Below are positions 26,808-35,408 of a stretch of 55,634 nucleotides of DNA, in pieces. A model generated the notes under the pieces. It was not told the origin of the DNA. It saw only the letters and a list, made by a program, of their open reading frames with translations, and did no database searches. Position numbers and translations under genes: made by a program. Numbering within the stretch: position 1 is the stretch's first letter; every line of letters starts with the position of its first letter. Source of the DNA: Acidobacteriota bacterium. GTDB lineage: Bacteria; Acidobacteriota; Terriglobia; UBA7540. The stretch lies in the NCBI GenBank assembly GCA_021817045.1, contig JAKAWG010000028.1, positions 1 to 55,634 on the forward strand. The letters are read 5' to 3'.

Positions 26808-27782
26808 TCAGGCGCTCATTTCCAACATGCGCTGGATGGGCTGCAAAGCGCGAATCCGCAACTCTTCGTCCATGGTGATTTCGGGGGAGCGGTTCTTCAT
26901 GCACAGGTAAAGCTTTCCCATCGTGTTCAAACGCATGTGCGGGCATTCGTTGCAGGCGCACGAATTTTCAGGAGGGGCGGGAATGAAGATTTTCCCGGGG
27001 CACTCTTTTTCCATGGCGTGGATGATGCCGGGTTCGGTGGCCACAATGAATTCCTGCCCCGGATCGTGCTTGACGTAGTTCAAAATTCCCGTCGTGGAGC
27101 CAACGTAATCCGCGTTGCGCAGAAGACGCTCTTCACACTCCGGGTGCGCAAGCACCTTCGCGCCCGGATGCCGCACTTTCAGGCGGAGCAGTTTCTGCTC
27201 GGAAAAGGTTTCGTGAACGGTGCAAGCGCCCTGCCACAACCGCAAGTCACGTCCCGTCTTCTTCATCAGGTAGCGGCCCAGGTTGCGGTCCGGGCCGAAG
27301 AGGATGGGGCGCTCGCGCGGAATGCTGTTGATAATCTTTTCGGCGTTGCTCGACGTGCAGATGATGTCGCTCATCGCCTTGATCTCCGCGCTGCAATTGA
27401 TGTAGTTGATGACCAGGTGGTCCGCGTAGCGCTCACGGAAGGGCTTGAAAAGGTGCGGCGGGCAGCTATCCGCCAGCGAGCAACCTGCGTTCAGGTCCGG
27501 CAGCAGAACCTGCCGCGTGGGGTTAAGGATTTTGGCCGTCTCGGCCATGAAATGCACGCCGGCGAAGACGATGACGTCCGCCTCGGTCCGCGACGCCTGC
27601 TGGGAAAGCTGCAAGCTGTCACCGATGAAGTCCGCCACATCCTGAATCTCGGATTCCTGATAAAAGTGCGCCAGGATTACGGCGTTCAATTCGCGTTTCA
27701 GCCGCCGGATTTCGTCTTCCACGCCGTGTTTTGGCTCAGCGTTTGCCCGAATCTCCGCAACGGCTTGGCCAGCCATGCTCAT
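26808..27782 (-). CDS. nadA: Quinolinate synthase NadA
   Basis: The 324-residue protein holds the three cysteines expected of a 4Fe-4S quinolinate synthase: one in [13 protein letters not shown], one in the GACTVHE region, and one in the CACNECPHM cluster near the C terminus. [20 protein letters not shown] is the substrate-binding start. It condenses iminoaspartate (from NadB) with dihydroxyacetone phosphate. It is the first gene of the nad group and is divergent from the isomerase gene at 27971; their promoters must share 27783-27970. Confidence 0.96.
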   Translation of the reverse strand: MSMAGQAVAEIRANAEPKHGVEDEIRRLKRELNAVILAHFYQESEIQDVADFIGDSLQLSQQASRTEADVIVFAGVHFMAETAKILNPTRQVLLPDLNAGCSLADSCPPHLFKPFRERYADHLVINYINCSAEIKAMSDIICTSSNAEKIINSIPRERPILFGPDRNLGRYLMKKTGRDLRLWQGACTVHETFSEQKLLRLKVRHPGAKVLAHPECEERLLRNADYVGSTTGILNYVKHDPGQEFIVATEPGIIHAMEKECPGKIFIPAPPENSCACNECPHMRLNTMGKLYLCMKNRSPEITMDEELRIRALQPIQRMLEMSA

Positions 27783-27970
27783 CTCGTTCTCTCAGATATT
27801 TACGGACAGAAATCTGCCCCCGTCTCCTCTACTCATCATCATACGTCAACGTTGCGTCCTTTGCCATTTTGCCGCCTTGCCCCCTGAAAACTGGCGTAGC
27901 GCGGAGGAACCGGTATAATGTCCTGCACGGCGCGCTTGGTCCGTTCAAAGGCAACTCTTGGGAGGCGACG

Positions 27971-28864
27971 ATGAACCGGCGGTCATTTGCTCAAAAACTG
28001 GCAGGAGCGGCTCTGACGAGCGCGACACTCGCCGCAGACCCTCGCGGGAGCAACCAGGCGAGCGGCACAGTCCCGTTCAAATTGTCCGTCATGCTGTGGA
28101 CGGTCTTCCACCATTTGCCGTTCGAGGAGCGGCTGGAAAAGGTTCATGAGGCGGGCTATCGCAGCGTGGAACTGGTGGGTGAATTCAAGAAGTGGTCGCC
28201 GGATGATTACAGGCGAGTGAACCGGCAAAAGCGCGCACTGGGAATGACTTTCGATGCGACGGCGGGCCTCGATCACGGCGTGGCGGTTCCGGAGGCGCGC
28301 GAGGCTTTTCTAGCCGACGTTCGCAACATGCTGCCGGTGCTCGACCGGCTGGAATGCCCGGCACTGATTGTTATGTCAGGTAACAGGGTTCCGGGATTGC
28401 CACCGGGCTCGCAGCGGCAGTGCGCGATTGAGGGATTACAGCGGGCGGCGGAAATCATCGAAGGCAAGAACCTCCGGGTGCTGATAGAGAACATCGACCC
28501 CGAGGAAAACCCGCATTATTACCTCACTTCCGCGGCGGAAGGATTCGAAATCGTGCGCGCCGTGGGGCATCCGCGCGTGCAGTTCCTTTACGACATCTAT
28601 CACGAGCAGATCGCCGAGGGAAATCTTATTGAGAAGCTGGAAAAGAACTTCGATGAGGTAGGCTTAGTTCACATTGCCGACGTTCCTGGGAGACATGAGC
28701 CGGGAACGGGAGAGATTGACTACGGGAACATCTTTCGCAAACTTGGCGAGCTTGGCTACGGGCATTACGCCGCGATGGAATACTTACCCACTTACGACGC
28801 CGTTCGGAGCCTGGCGGCGTCTCGGGAGCTTGCGCTGCGCACGGGACGCCGCACGTCAGCATAG
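27971..28864 (+). CDS. Secreted TIM-barrel sugar isomerase, hydroxypyruvate isomerase-like
   Basis: ATG 27971 has a perfect GGGAGG site and yields 297 residues. An upstream extension of the frame (to 27731) overlaps nadA and is not real. The N terminus is a twin-arginine signal (MNRRSFAQKLAGAALTSATL), so it is probably exported folded. The barrel carries IENIDPEENP, FLYDIYHEQIAEGN and HIADVPGRHEPGTGEIDYG, the metal and substrate region of hydroxypyruvate isomerases and related xylose-isomerase-like barrels. It may interconvert hydroxypyruvate and tartronate semialdehyde or a related sugar. Export of such an enzyme suggests a role in environmental sugar turnover instead of central metabolism. 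Confidence 0.82.
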   Translation: MNRRSFAQKLAGAALTSATLAADPRGSNQASGTVPFKLSVMLWTVFHHLPFEERLEKVHEAGYRSVELVGEFKKWSPDDYRRVNRQKRALGMTFDATAGLDHGVAVPEAREAFLADVRNMLPVLDRLECPALIVMSGNRVPGLPPGSQRQCAIEGLQRAAEIIEGKNLRVLIENIDPEENPHYYLTSAAEGFEIVRAVGHPRVQFLYDIYHEQIAEGNLIEKLEKNFDEVGLVHIADVPGRHEPGTGEIDYGNIFRKLGELGYGHYAAMEYLPTYDAVRSLAASRELALRTGRRTSA

Positions 28865-28912
28865 AAAACACACATCCCCCTTCATCCCTCCACAGCCGCA
28901 AACAACGGTCGC

Positions 28913-29110
28913 TCAATGCGCCGAATCGGAAGTTGACTCCGCGCGCCGACGCGAACGCGCCATGGCAACTCCGCTCCGCCGGGTTGCTCGCACCGGTTCG
29001 GATTCGTCACGCAGGATGATCCGCTGGCAATCCAGGCAAATCTGGTGACGACCGCTTGGAGACTGTGCGCTCCGCGACGATCCGCAAGCCGGACACTTAG
29101 ATCCCTTCAT
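28913..29110 (-). CDS. Small zinc-ribbon protein (tentative)
   Basis: The 65-residue frame has CPAC (C6, C9) and CLDC separated by 15 residues (SSRSAQSPSGRHQI), a plausible zinc ribbon. The second half is Arg/Ser-rich and probably disordered. There is no strong ribosome site. Small zinc-ribbon proteins of unknown role are common in such genomes. It could be an accidental frame, but the paired CxxC motif and its position in an otherwise empty gap favour a gene. Confidence 0.45.
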   Translation of the reverse strand: MKGSKCPACGSSRSAQSPSGRHQICLDCQRIILRDESEPVRATRRSGVAMARSRRRAESTSDSAH

Positions 29111-29185
29111 ACTTAAAGATTTAGCATGGCCACCGGTCTCCTGGTAAGCCCCACTTGCCTATTAACTGGTTTGGAAACAGAGGCG

Positions 29186-30907
29186 TCAATGACTCGATGA
29201 ATTGGCTGGGAGGAGGAAATCAAAGTCGCACCCCTCATGAGCCTGGAGTATGTGATCGAGGAACATCTTTCCATAGCCGCGCTGAAAGTGCGGGGCGGGA
29301 GGACGCCAGGATGCCAGCCGGCGCTTGAGCTCGGCTTCCGGAACGAGCAATTCGAGGCGCCGCTCATGAACGTCAAGCTCGATCGAGTCGCCGTCTTGAA
29401 CCACGGCGAGCGGCCCGCCGGCTGCGGATTCCGGCGAAACGTGCAGCACCACCGTGCCGTAAGCTGTACCACTCATGCGCGCGTCGCTGATTCGGACCAT
29501 ATCGCGCACCCCCGCCTTCAGCAGCTTGGCGGGAACCGGCATGTCACCCCACTCGGGCATTCCCGGCGCGCCTTTGGGCCCTCCGTTTTTCAACACGAGC
29601 ACACTTGTTTCGTCGACGGCCAAGTCGGCCGCGTCGACCCGCGCCATCATGTCGCTGTAATTTTCGAACACCACCGCTTTGCCCTTGTGTTCCTGAAGGT
29701 GGGGCGAAACGGCGGTCTGCTTGATTACGGCCCCGCAGGGAGCGAGGTTGCCCTTCAGGATGACAGTGCCGCCTTCAGGGAAAAGCGGCTTGTCGACGGG
29801 CTTGATGACTTCGCGGTTGAAGCACCTTGCGCCGGCCACGTTTTCGCTCACCGTCTTGCCGGTGACGGTGAGAGCCTCCAGATGCAAGCTTGCGCTGAGT
29901 TCCTTCATCACCGCGGGCAGGCCGCCGGCGTAATACATGTCCTCCATCAAGTACGCGCCGGAGGGCTTGATATTCGTTATGAAGGGGGTCGAGCGCGAGA
30001 TGCGGTCAAACGTTTCGAGCGGCAGCGAAATACCGGCTCTACCGGCGATGGCGACCAGGTGAATGATTGCATTGGTCGATCCGCCGATGGCCATATCCAC
30101 GCGGATGGCATTTTCAAGCGCTTCATTCGTGACGATCTTCGACGGGCGCAGTCCTTCAAGCGCCAGCTCAACGGCGCGCTTTCCGCTCTCTTCGGCAATG
30201 GCCAAGCGGCGCGAGTCTGCCGCCGGAATGTTGGCGGCTCCGGGAAGCGTCAGGCCGAGCGCTTCCGCCATGCTCGTCATCGTGGAGGCGGTGCCCATCA
30301 CCATGCAATGGCCCGCGCTGCGCGCGATGCAGCTTTCGATCTCGCACCACTCCTCATCGCTCACGAGGCCGGCCCGCCGGTTGTGCCAGAAACGGCGCGT
30401 GTCCGTTCCCGAGCCAATCGCTTCCCCGCGCAACATGCCGCGCAGCATGGGGCCGCCGGGCACCACAATGGCCGGCTCGTCGGCGCTGAGCGCCCCCATG
30501 ATCTGCGCCGGCGTGGTCTTGTCGCAGCCGCAGAGCAGCACCACAGAATCCAGCGGGTAAGCGCGAATGCACTCCTCAACGTCCATGGCCATCAGGTTGC
30601 GGTAAAGCATGGTGGTGGGCATCATGAGCTGCTCGCCCAGCGAGATCGTAGGGAATTCCATTGGGAATCCGCCTGCGGCCCACACACCGCGCTTCACCGC
30701 TTCGGCCACTTGCCGCAGGTGCGCGTTGCACGTCGTCAATTCACTCCAGGAATTGCAGACGCCCACCACGGGCTTGCCGTCAAATATGCTGCGCGTAAAA
30801 CCTTCCGCCCGCACGTAGGCGCGGCGGCTCATCGAGCGAAGATCGTTTTCTCCAAACCAATTCGCACTACGCAAACGCGCAGGACTTTCAACCACCCGTT
30901 CACTCAT
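29186..30907 (-). CDS. IlvD/Edd-family dehydratase, sugar-acid type
   Basis: The 573-residue protein has the Fe-S dehydratase motifs GVCNSWSELTTCNAHL (C51, C60), LLCGCDKTTPAQ (C126, C128) and, near the C terminus, SDARMSGTAYGTVVLHVSPE. The segment RRFWHNRRAGLVSDEEWCEI is typical of the aldonic-acid dehydratases (arabinonate, xylonate, galactonate) and not of IlvD proper. It would remove water from a sugar acid to give a 2-keto-3-deoxy acid. Substrate choice is inferred. The ATG has AAGGAT upstream. The hydroxypyruvate isomerase-like enzyme nearby fits a sugar-acid theme, though the two genes are convergent. Confidence 0.88.
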   Translation of the reverse strand: MSERVVESPARLRSANWFGENDLRSMSRRAYVRAEGFTRSIFDGKPVVGVCNSWSELTTCNAHLRQVAEAVKRGVWAAGGFPMEFPTISLGEQLMMPTTMLYRNLMAMDVEECIRAYPLDSVVLLCGCDKTTPAQIMGALSADEPAIVVPGGPMLRGMLRGEAIGSGTDTRRFWHNRRAGLVSDEEWCEIESCIARSAGHCMVMGTASTMTSMAEALGLTLPGAANIPAADSRRLAIAEESGKRAVELALEGLRPSKIVTNEALENAIRVDMAIGGSTNAIIHLVAIAGRAGISLPLETFDRISRSTPFITNIKPSGAYLMEDMYYAGGLPAVMKELSASLHLEALTVTGKTVSENVAGARCFNREVIKPVDKPLFPEGGTVILKGNLAPCGAVIKQTAVSPHLQEHKGKAVVFENYSDMMARVDAADLAVDETSVLVLKNGGPKGAPGMPEWGDMPVPAKLLKAGVRDMVRISDARMSGTAYGTVVLHVSPESAAGGPLAVVQDGDSIELDVHERRLELLVPEAELKRRLASWRPPAPHFQRGYGKMFLDHILQAHEGCDFDFLLPANSSSH

Positions 30908-31252
30908 TGTCGTGATCCTTTCTCACATCATCACAAGCCGACGATTATAGCGAATTAGTCTGGGAGGAGCGAAGGAAAAGCAGTGGCTCATACCGCTTCG
31001 CGACACCCCGTTGGATGAAAGTGCCCCCTTCACCCACCTTCGTCCGGCACCCTCTCTCCCCAGGGGAGAGGGCTTGCACTCCAAATTTGAGGCTCACGCC
31101 CTCTCTTTTTAGGGAAAGGGTGGCAAGTCCGTTCGCCTTTCCGCTTGCGAGCGGCCCTGAGCGCAGTGAAGGGGCTCAGGATAAACCCCGCGAGTCGGGT
31201 GAGGAGGCAGTTCCATGCTGATTCCGCGAGAGGACGCCCGTGCCACACGATT
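30908..31252. other. 345-bp gap with palindromic repeats
   Basis: The gap separates two minus-strand genes. It carries a CTCTCCCC-A-GGGGAGAG stem (31054-31070) and a related CCCTCTCTTTTTAGGGAAAGGG segment (about 31100-31121). Both belong to the same C/G-rich repeat type as 18410-18447 and 45420-45478. Nothing codes here. Confidence 0.5.
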
Positions 31253-34036
31253 TTAGGATGGAAGCGCTTTGGAGGGCAGCCACTGGCTCAACTCGGACTT
31301 CACTTGTTCGATCGAATCCTGCAATTCCTTCCAGGATTGCCGGGTGAGGGCCAGGTTTCCTTGGCGCGCAGCGGTTTCAAGTTTAAGCGCTGCGTTTGCC
31401 GCCGCTTGCGCCGAAAAGTTCAAGACTGATCCCTTAACCGAGTGCGCCAGCCGCGCGAGAGACTTCAGGTCGCCTTTTTCCACTGCGTCACGCATGGCGT
31501 CGATTTGCTTCGGAATATTGGCGAGGAAAATTGAAACCATCTCAGACACGAGATGCGCATCACCTTCCACCTGGGCAAGGGTCTTTTGCCGATCGACGAT
31601 TGGGGCCGGCTTGGGATTTGTCGCCGAAGAGAAGGATTCCCTCGGGCGAGCTGAGAGTCTTGAAGGGACGGCGGCATCGATAGCGTCCAATAGTTCCTGC
31701 ACCTTGACGGGCTTTGTGATGTACCCATCCATTCCGGCAGCCAGGCACTTTTCACGGTCTTCTTTCATGGCGTGCGCGGTCATGGCAATAATGGGTATGC
31801 GCTCCCCCGTAGCTTTCTCCTTCGTTCGGATCATGATGGCCGCTTCCAAGCCGTCGACGACCGGCATTTGTACGTCCATTAAGATAAGATCGAACGTGTT
31901 CTTCTCAAGCGCTTCCAACGCCTCGCGACCGTCGTTCGTCACCGTGATCGAGTGCCCGCGCTTTTCCAGCAACCTCACCGCCAATTTCTGATTCACGGCA
32001 TTATCCTCCGCCAGCAGGATGCGCAGGCTTGGGCGGCTCTCGCGCAGCGAATGGCGCGTCACCACGGCGGGTTGGCTGCCTGGAGAAACGCTGTCGGACA
32101 GAACCATGGCAACCGCGTCGTAGAGTTCTCTTTGGCTCACGGGCTTCGTCAGGTATGCCGCAACCTGCAATTCGCGGCAGCGAACCACGTCTCCACGCAT
32201 TCCCGAGGAACGCAGCATCATGATCGTAACCTGCGCTAAGCCCGGCTGCTCGCGGATCCGTTCAACCAGCTCAAAGCCGTCCATATCTGGCATGCATGCA
32301 TCCGTCAGAATCAGCCTGAAGGGGTTGTTGATCTCCTGCGCCCGGCTTAGCGCATCCATGGCTTCCACGGCGTTTGCGGCAGCCACAGGCCTCATTCCCC
32401 AGTAGGTCAGCTCTCTCTCAAGAATCATCCGGTTCGTCCGGTTATCATCGATCACGAGCACCCGCACGCCCTCGAGTCTGATCGAACTGGTTGACAGGGC
32501 GGTCGCTTCCGGCTTTTGGGATCGTCCAAACACGGCCGTGAAATGGAACGTGCTGCCTCGTCCCATCTCGCTTTCCACCCAAAGACGCCCGCCCATCATC
32601 TCGATAAGCTGGCGAGAAATGGCCAGGCCGAGGCCGGTGCCTCCGAACTTGCGGGTCGTCGAGCCGTTCGCCTGGGTAAACGGCTGGAAGATGACGGCTT
32701 GCTTTTCGGGAGCGATCCCAATCCCCGTATCGGTGACGGTGAAGTGCAGCTTAACCCGGTGGTTGCTACCGAGCTCTTCAAAAGCCCGCACCACAACTTC
32801 GCCGTGCTGGGTGAATTTGACGGCGTTGCCGACGAGATTGACAATCACTTGCCGCAAGCGCCCGGGGTCGCCGGTAAGCGCGTCCGGTACGGCCGGGTCG
32901 ATGTCGCAGGCGAGCTCGATGCCTTTCTGGTCCGCCTGGAGGCTCCGCACCTTGAGCGCGTCCAGCACCGTGTCCCGGAGCTGAAAGTCAGCGGTGTCCA
33001 GGTCCAGCTTGCCCGCCTCGATTTTGGAGAAATCCAGGATGTCGTTGAGGATTCCAAGTAGCGATTCGGCGGACGATCTCACCACCTGCAGATAGCTGCG
33101 CTGTTCGGCGTCAAGGTCTGTCCCGAGCGCCAGCTCCGTCGTTCCAATGACCCCGTTCATAGGCGTGCGAATCTCATGGCTCATATTGGCCAGGAACTCA
33201 CTCTTGGCTCGGTTAGCAGCCTCGGCAGCTTCCCTAGCCTTCTGCAGTTGGGCCTCGGCTTGCTTGCGCGCCGTTATGTCCTGTTTCAGCGCAATAAAGC
33301 CGGTGAGGCTACCTCCTGCGTCACGGACCGGCGTGATGATCATTTCCTCGTCATAAAGGGCGCCGTCTTTGCGGCGGTTGACAATTTCGCCATGCCACAC
33401 GCTGCCGGCCCGAGGGCTTTGCCACAGCCCCTGATAGAACTCGGGTCCATGTTTTCCCGATTTAAGGACGCGGGGATTCTGACCAAGCACTTCATCGCGT
33501 CCGTACCCTGTCATCCTGCTAAATGCCGGATTGACGTACAGGATTCTGCCTTCGAGGTCGGTCATCACCACCGCTTCCGCCGCCTGTTCTATTGCCGTAG
33601 CCAGGCGTTCGTGCTCGGCTTGCGCCTGCCTCTGCTCGGTGACGTCACGGAAGATCACGCACGCAGCGATCGGTTTCCCGTCAAGGACCGTAAATTTCGT
33701 GACACCTTCCACAACTACAGCGTTGCCAGTCTTACTCACTAGCGTGGTCTTGATCGTGCCGACGTCTTGTCCGGACATCACGCGCTGAAACAATTCCAGA
33801 CAGTGATCGCGGCTGTCTGGGTGAATCACATCCAGGAAGGAAAGGTTGGGCAGTTCTTCGTCGGAGTAGCCTAGGCATTTCCGCCAGGCGCGATTAACAT
33901 AGAGCAGCTCGCCCTGCAGGTTGACGCATTGGACCAGCTCACTGACGCTCCCGAAAAGGTCCCGGTAGTGTTCCTTGAGCGCAGCTTCTTGCTCGTAGGT
34001 CTGCGGTTTCACGTGGTGGTCTTGGAAGTGGTCCAT
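31253..34036 (-). CDS. Hybrid sensor histidine kinase (PAS-PAS-HisKA-HATPase-REC-REC-HPT)
   Basis: ATG 34036, preceded by GGAGAGGA, gives 927 residues; a GTG nine codons upstream is less likely. In order there are two PAS domains ([20 protein letters not shown] and [20 protein letters not shown]), HisKA ([18 protein letters not shown]), HATPase_c ([28 protein letters not shown]) and a degenerate or diverged receiver. An intact receiver ([16 protein letters not shown]) and a C-terminal HPT domain ([17 protein letters not shown]) complete it. There is no membrane span, so it senses a cytoplasmic signal. Phosphate would pass His-Asp-His to a separate output protein that is not in this window. 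Confidence 0.93.
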   Translation of the reverse strand: MDHFQDHHVKPQTYEQEAALKEHYRDLFGSVSELVQCVNLQGELLYVNRAWRKCLGYSDEELPNLSFLDVIHPDSRDHCLELFQRVMSGQDVGTIKTTLVSKTGNAVVVEGVTKFTVLDGKPIAACVIFRDVTEQRQAQAEHERLATAIEQAAEAVVMTDLEGRILYVNPAFSRMTGYGRDEVLGQNPRVLKSGKHGPEFYQGLWQSPRAGSVWHGEIVNRRKDGALYDEEMIITPVRDAGGSLTGFIALKQDITARKQAEAQLQKAREAAEAANRAKSEFLANMSHEIRTPMNGVIGTTELALGTDLDAEQRSYLQVVRSSAESLLGILNDILDFSKIEAGKLDLDTADFQLRDTVLDALKVRSLQADQKGIELACDIDPAVPDALTGDPGRLRQVIVNLVGNAVKFTQHGEVVVRAFEELGSNHRVKLHFTVTDTGIGIAPEKQAVIFQPFTQANGSTTRKFGGTGLGLAISRQLIEMMGGRLWVESEMGRGSTFHFTAVFGRSQKPEATALSTSSIRLEGVRVLVIDDNRTNRMILERELTYWGMRPVAAANAVEAMDALSRAQEINNPFRLILTDACMPDMDGFELVERIREQPGLAQVTIMMLRSSGMRGDVVRCRELQVAAYLTKPVSQRELYDAVAMVLSDSVSPGSQPAVVTRHSLRESRPSLRILLAEDNAVNQKLAVRLLEKRGHSITVTNDGREALEALEKNTFDLILMDVQMPVVDGLEAAIMIRTKEKATGERIPIIAMTAHAMKEDREKCLAAGMDGYITKPVKVQELLDAIDAAVPSRLSARPRESFSSATNPKPAPIVDRQKTLAQVEGDAHLVSEMVSIFLANIPKQIDAMRDAVEKGDLKSLARLAHSVKGSVLNFSAQAAANAALKLETAARQGNLALTRQSWKELQDSIEQVKSELSQWLPSKALPS

Positions 34037-34601
34037 TGCGTCCTCTCCAGCCGTTAAAGGCACGGGCCGGCGCAGGATTTTGCATGAAATCCTGGGATTG
34101 GCAAATACGTGGCTGATGCTGGTGTCGTCTGAGGGCGAGCCGCGTCAGCGCCAGCGCGGACATCCTGTTAGCGCGGACGAGACGTAGCGCGCCGGCACGC
34201 ACAACATCATATACCATAATGTAATTAGCTATACTACTACTAAACACATTGGATAGACGCGCCCTGCTACTACAGGCTGTCGGGAATTTATTTACCTATC
34301 GGGACGCCGTTTATAGAGCTTGCTCCCGCTTTCGGCTCGCGAACCACCCGCCCCGATGAATCGGGACTCTTCTTACGAAGCAGGGGCATAAGGTGTGGTC
34401 GCACGGGGCGACAAGCCGCCGCACTCCACGGCCTTCGGCATAAGTAGCGAAGCGCTAGACGCGCTGAACTCGAGCGGTTCTCGACCTGGGCATGACTCTG
34501 CGTGGTATCCGTTGCGACCAGCAGTGACCGGTTCGATGGAAACTCCCTCTTATACGCAAACCGGAGTCTTGGTAAAATAAAAGCGCGGAGGTGAGGAGAG
34601 T
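34037..34601. other. 565-bp gap with family C copy 2
   Basis: The gap lies between the divergently transcribed kinase and FmdB-type genes. It includes an AT-rich stretch (34205-34250) that could hold the kinase promoter and the family C repeat copy at 34319-34462. I see no gene. Confidence 0.5.
34319..34462 (+). repeat. Structured repeat family C, copy 2
   Basis: This is a diverged copy of 18132-18297: GCTCCCGCTTTCGGC at the left, GCCGCACTCCAC at the right, then CTTCGGCATAAGT and TAGACGC. The 10-bp direct repeats that flank copy 1 are not evident here. Confidence 0.5.
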
Positions 34602-34766
34602 ATGCCTGTCTATCAATATTTCTGCAAAGAGTGCAACAAGACGTTTACCCAGACCATGAGCGTGGAAGACCACGACAAAAGGAAGGTCGCCTGCCCAAAG
34701 TGCAACAGTAAGAAAGTGGAGCAGCGAGTGGCGGCATTTTTTGCTGTGACCTCCAAGAAGAGTTAG
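34602..34766 (+). CDS. FmdB-family zinc ribbon protein
   Basis: The 54-residue protein begins MPVYQYFCKECNKTF and has a second pair CPKC, giving CxxC-X20-CxxC, the FmdB/CxxC_CxxC_SSSS regulator fold. A strong site (GGAGGTGAGGAG) precedes the ATG. The family is small, probably binds zinc and nucleic acid, and is widespread without a settled function. Upstream, GGTAAAATAA (34571-34580) could serve as a -10 region. Confidence 0.85.
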   Translation: MPVYQYFCKECNKTFTQTMSVEDHDKRKVACPKCNSKKVEQRVAAFFAVTSKKS

Positions 34767-34920
34767 CTTGCTACAGCGCGGTTTAAGCCGACCCCGGCCG
34801 TCCTGTACCTTCCAAACTTGTTCGCGGCTAGGTATACCCAAAGACGTGTCGGCAACCCTCAACAGGCGCTCTCACGCCGCTACTACAAACCCGTTGGCGT
34901 GCCAACCCTGCGCAAGAAAC

Positions 34921-34956
34921 TGTCTCATTTGTCTCACCTGTCTCCACTGTCTCATC
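34921..34956. repeat. Four 9-bp tandem repeats (TGTCTCNNN)
   Basis: TGTCTCATT, TGTCTCACC, TGTCTCCAC and TGTCTCATC follow each other without gaps. The TGTCTC core is invariant and the last three bases vary. This could be an array of protein-binding sites or simple slippage. Confidence 0.75.
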
Positions 34957-35189
34957 CGACTGTGCCACCATAGGAATCGCGGATTTGCGAATTGTGATTG
35001 AGGCCGAATAACCACGCTTATGATGAACTCCTCTGCGGTCGCTGCGCCGTTCCAAGCCTCAACGCGGAGCGTCTCTGCGGCCTCTGTGCTGAGGCCTTTT
35101 GGGGCCCGAAGAACAGCAAACAACATAAAAGATTGTTTTTTAGGAACAAAATGCGCCTAACTTACTGGAAACAAACGATTATTAGAGGA

Positions 35190-35332
35190 ACAAATTAGGA
35201 AAAATTTCTCCGAGTTTATGTATGTCGCTGAATCTAAATGAGTAATTGGTGAAATTGTTTCTCGGGGCTAAGGTTGTAGAAAACAGGATTGTTAGAAGAT
35301 AAATTGGGGGAAAAACCGAATTTGTTTTTTCC
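35190..35332 (+). repeat. Dispersed AT-rich element B, copy B1
   Basis: The region aligns with the reverse complement of 55494-55634. Shared blocks include ACAA(A/T)TTAGGAA, TGAATNTAANTGAGT, GANATTGTTNC, GTTGNNGAAAA and GGAAAAACCGANTTT. Its second half (GGGGCTAAGG ... GTAGAAAACAGG) resembles the 3' part of element A. It ends about 75 bp before the glucosidase start and has the same orientation. Confidence 0.6.
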
Positions 35333-35408
35333 AAAATGAAGCCATTTTGAGGAGAAGCTTTTAATCAATGCGGAGCGATGATTCGGTGCGCCGAATCATG
35401 AGGTGGCG

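Larger units (their letters stand above)
34767..35408. other. Intergenic region with 9-bp tandem repeat and element B1
   Basis: No gene is supported. The region holds four 9-bp tandem units (34921-34956) and the AT-rich element B1 (35190-35332), both upstream of the glucosidase gene. Composition falls sharply to AT-rich from about 35110 onward. Confidence 0.6.

Noticed and set aside
26937..27887. 316-residue plus-strand frame across nadA
   Set aside because: nadA is complete with its three cluster cysteines on the other strand; the frame is a shadow.
27731..27970. N-terminal extension of the hydroxypyruvate-isomerase-like gene
   Set aside because: It overlaps nadA, lacks a signal peptide, and the ATG at 27971 has an ideal ribosome site followed by a twin-arginine signal.
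29237..30958. 573-residue open frame antisense to the dehydratase gene
   Set aside because: It is the same length by chance and is a reading-frame shadow of a highly conserved Fe-S dehydratase; the product is His/Arg-rich with no domain.
34921..34956. CRISPR-like array
   Set aside because: Units are 9 bp with no spacers, so this is a short tandem repeat. No cas genes occur in the window.
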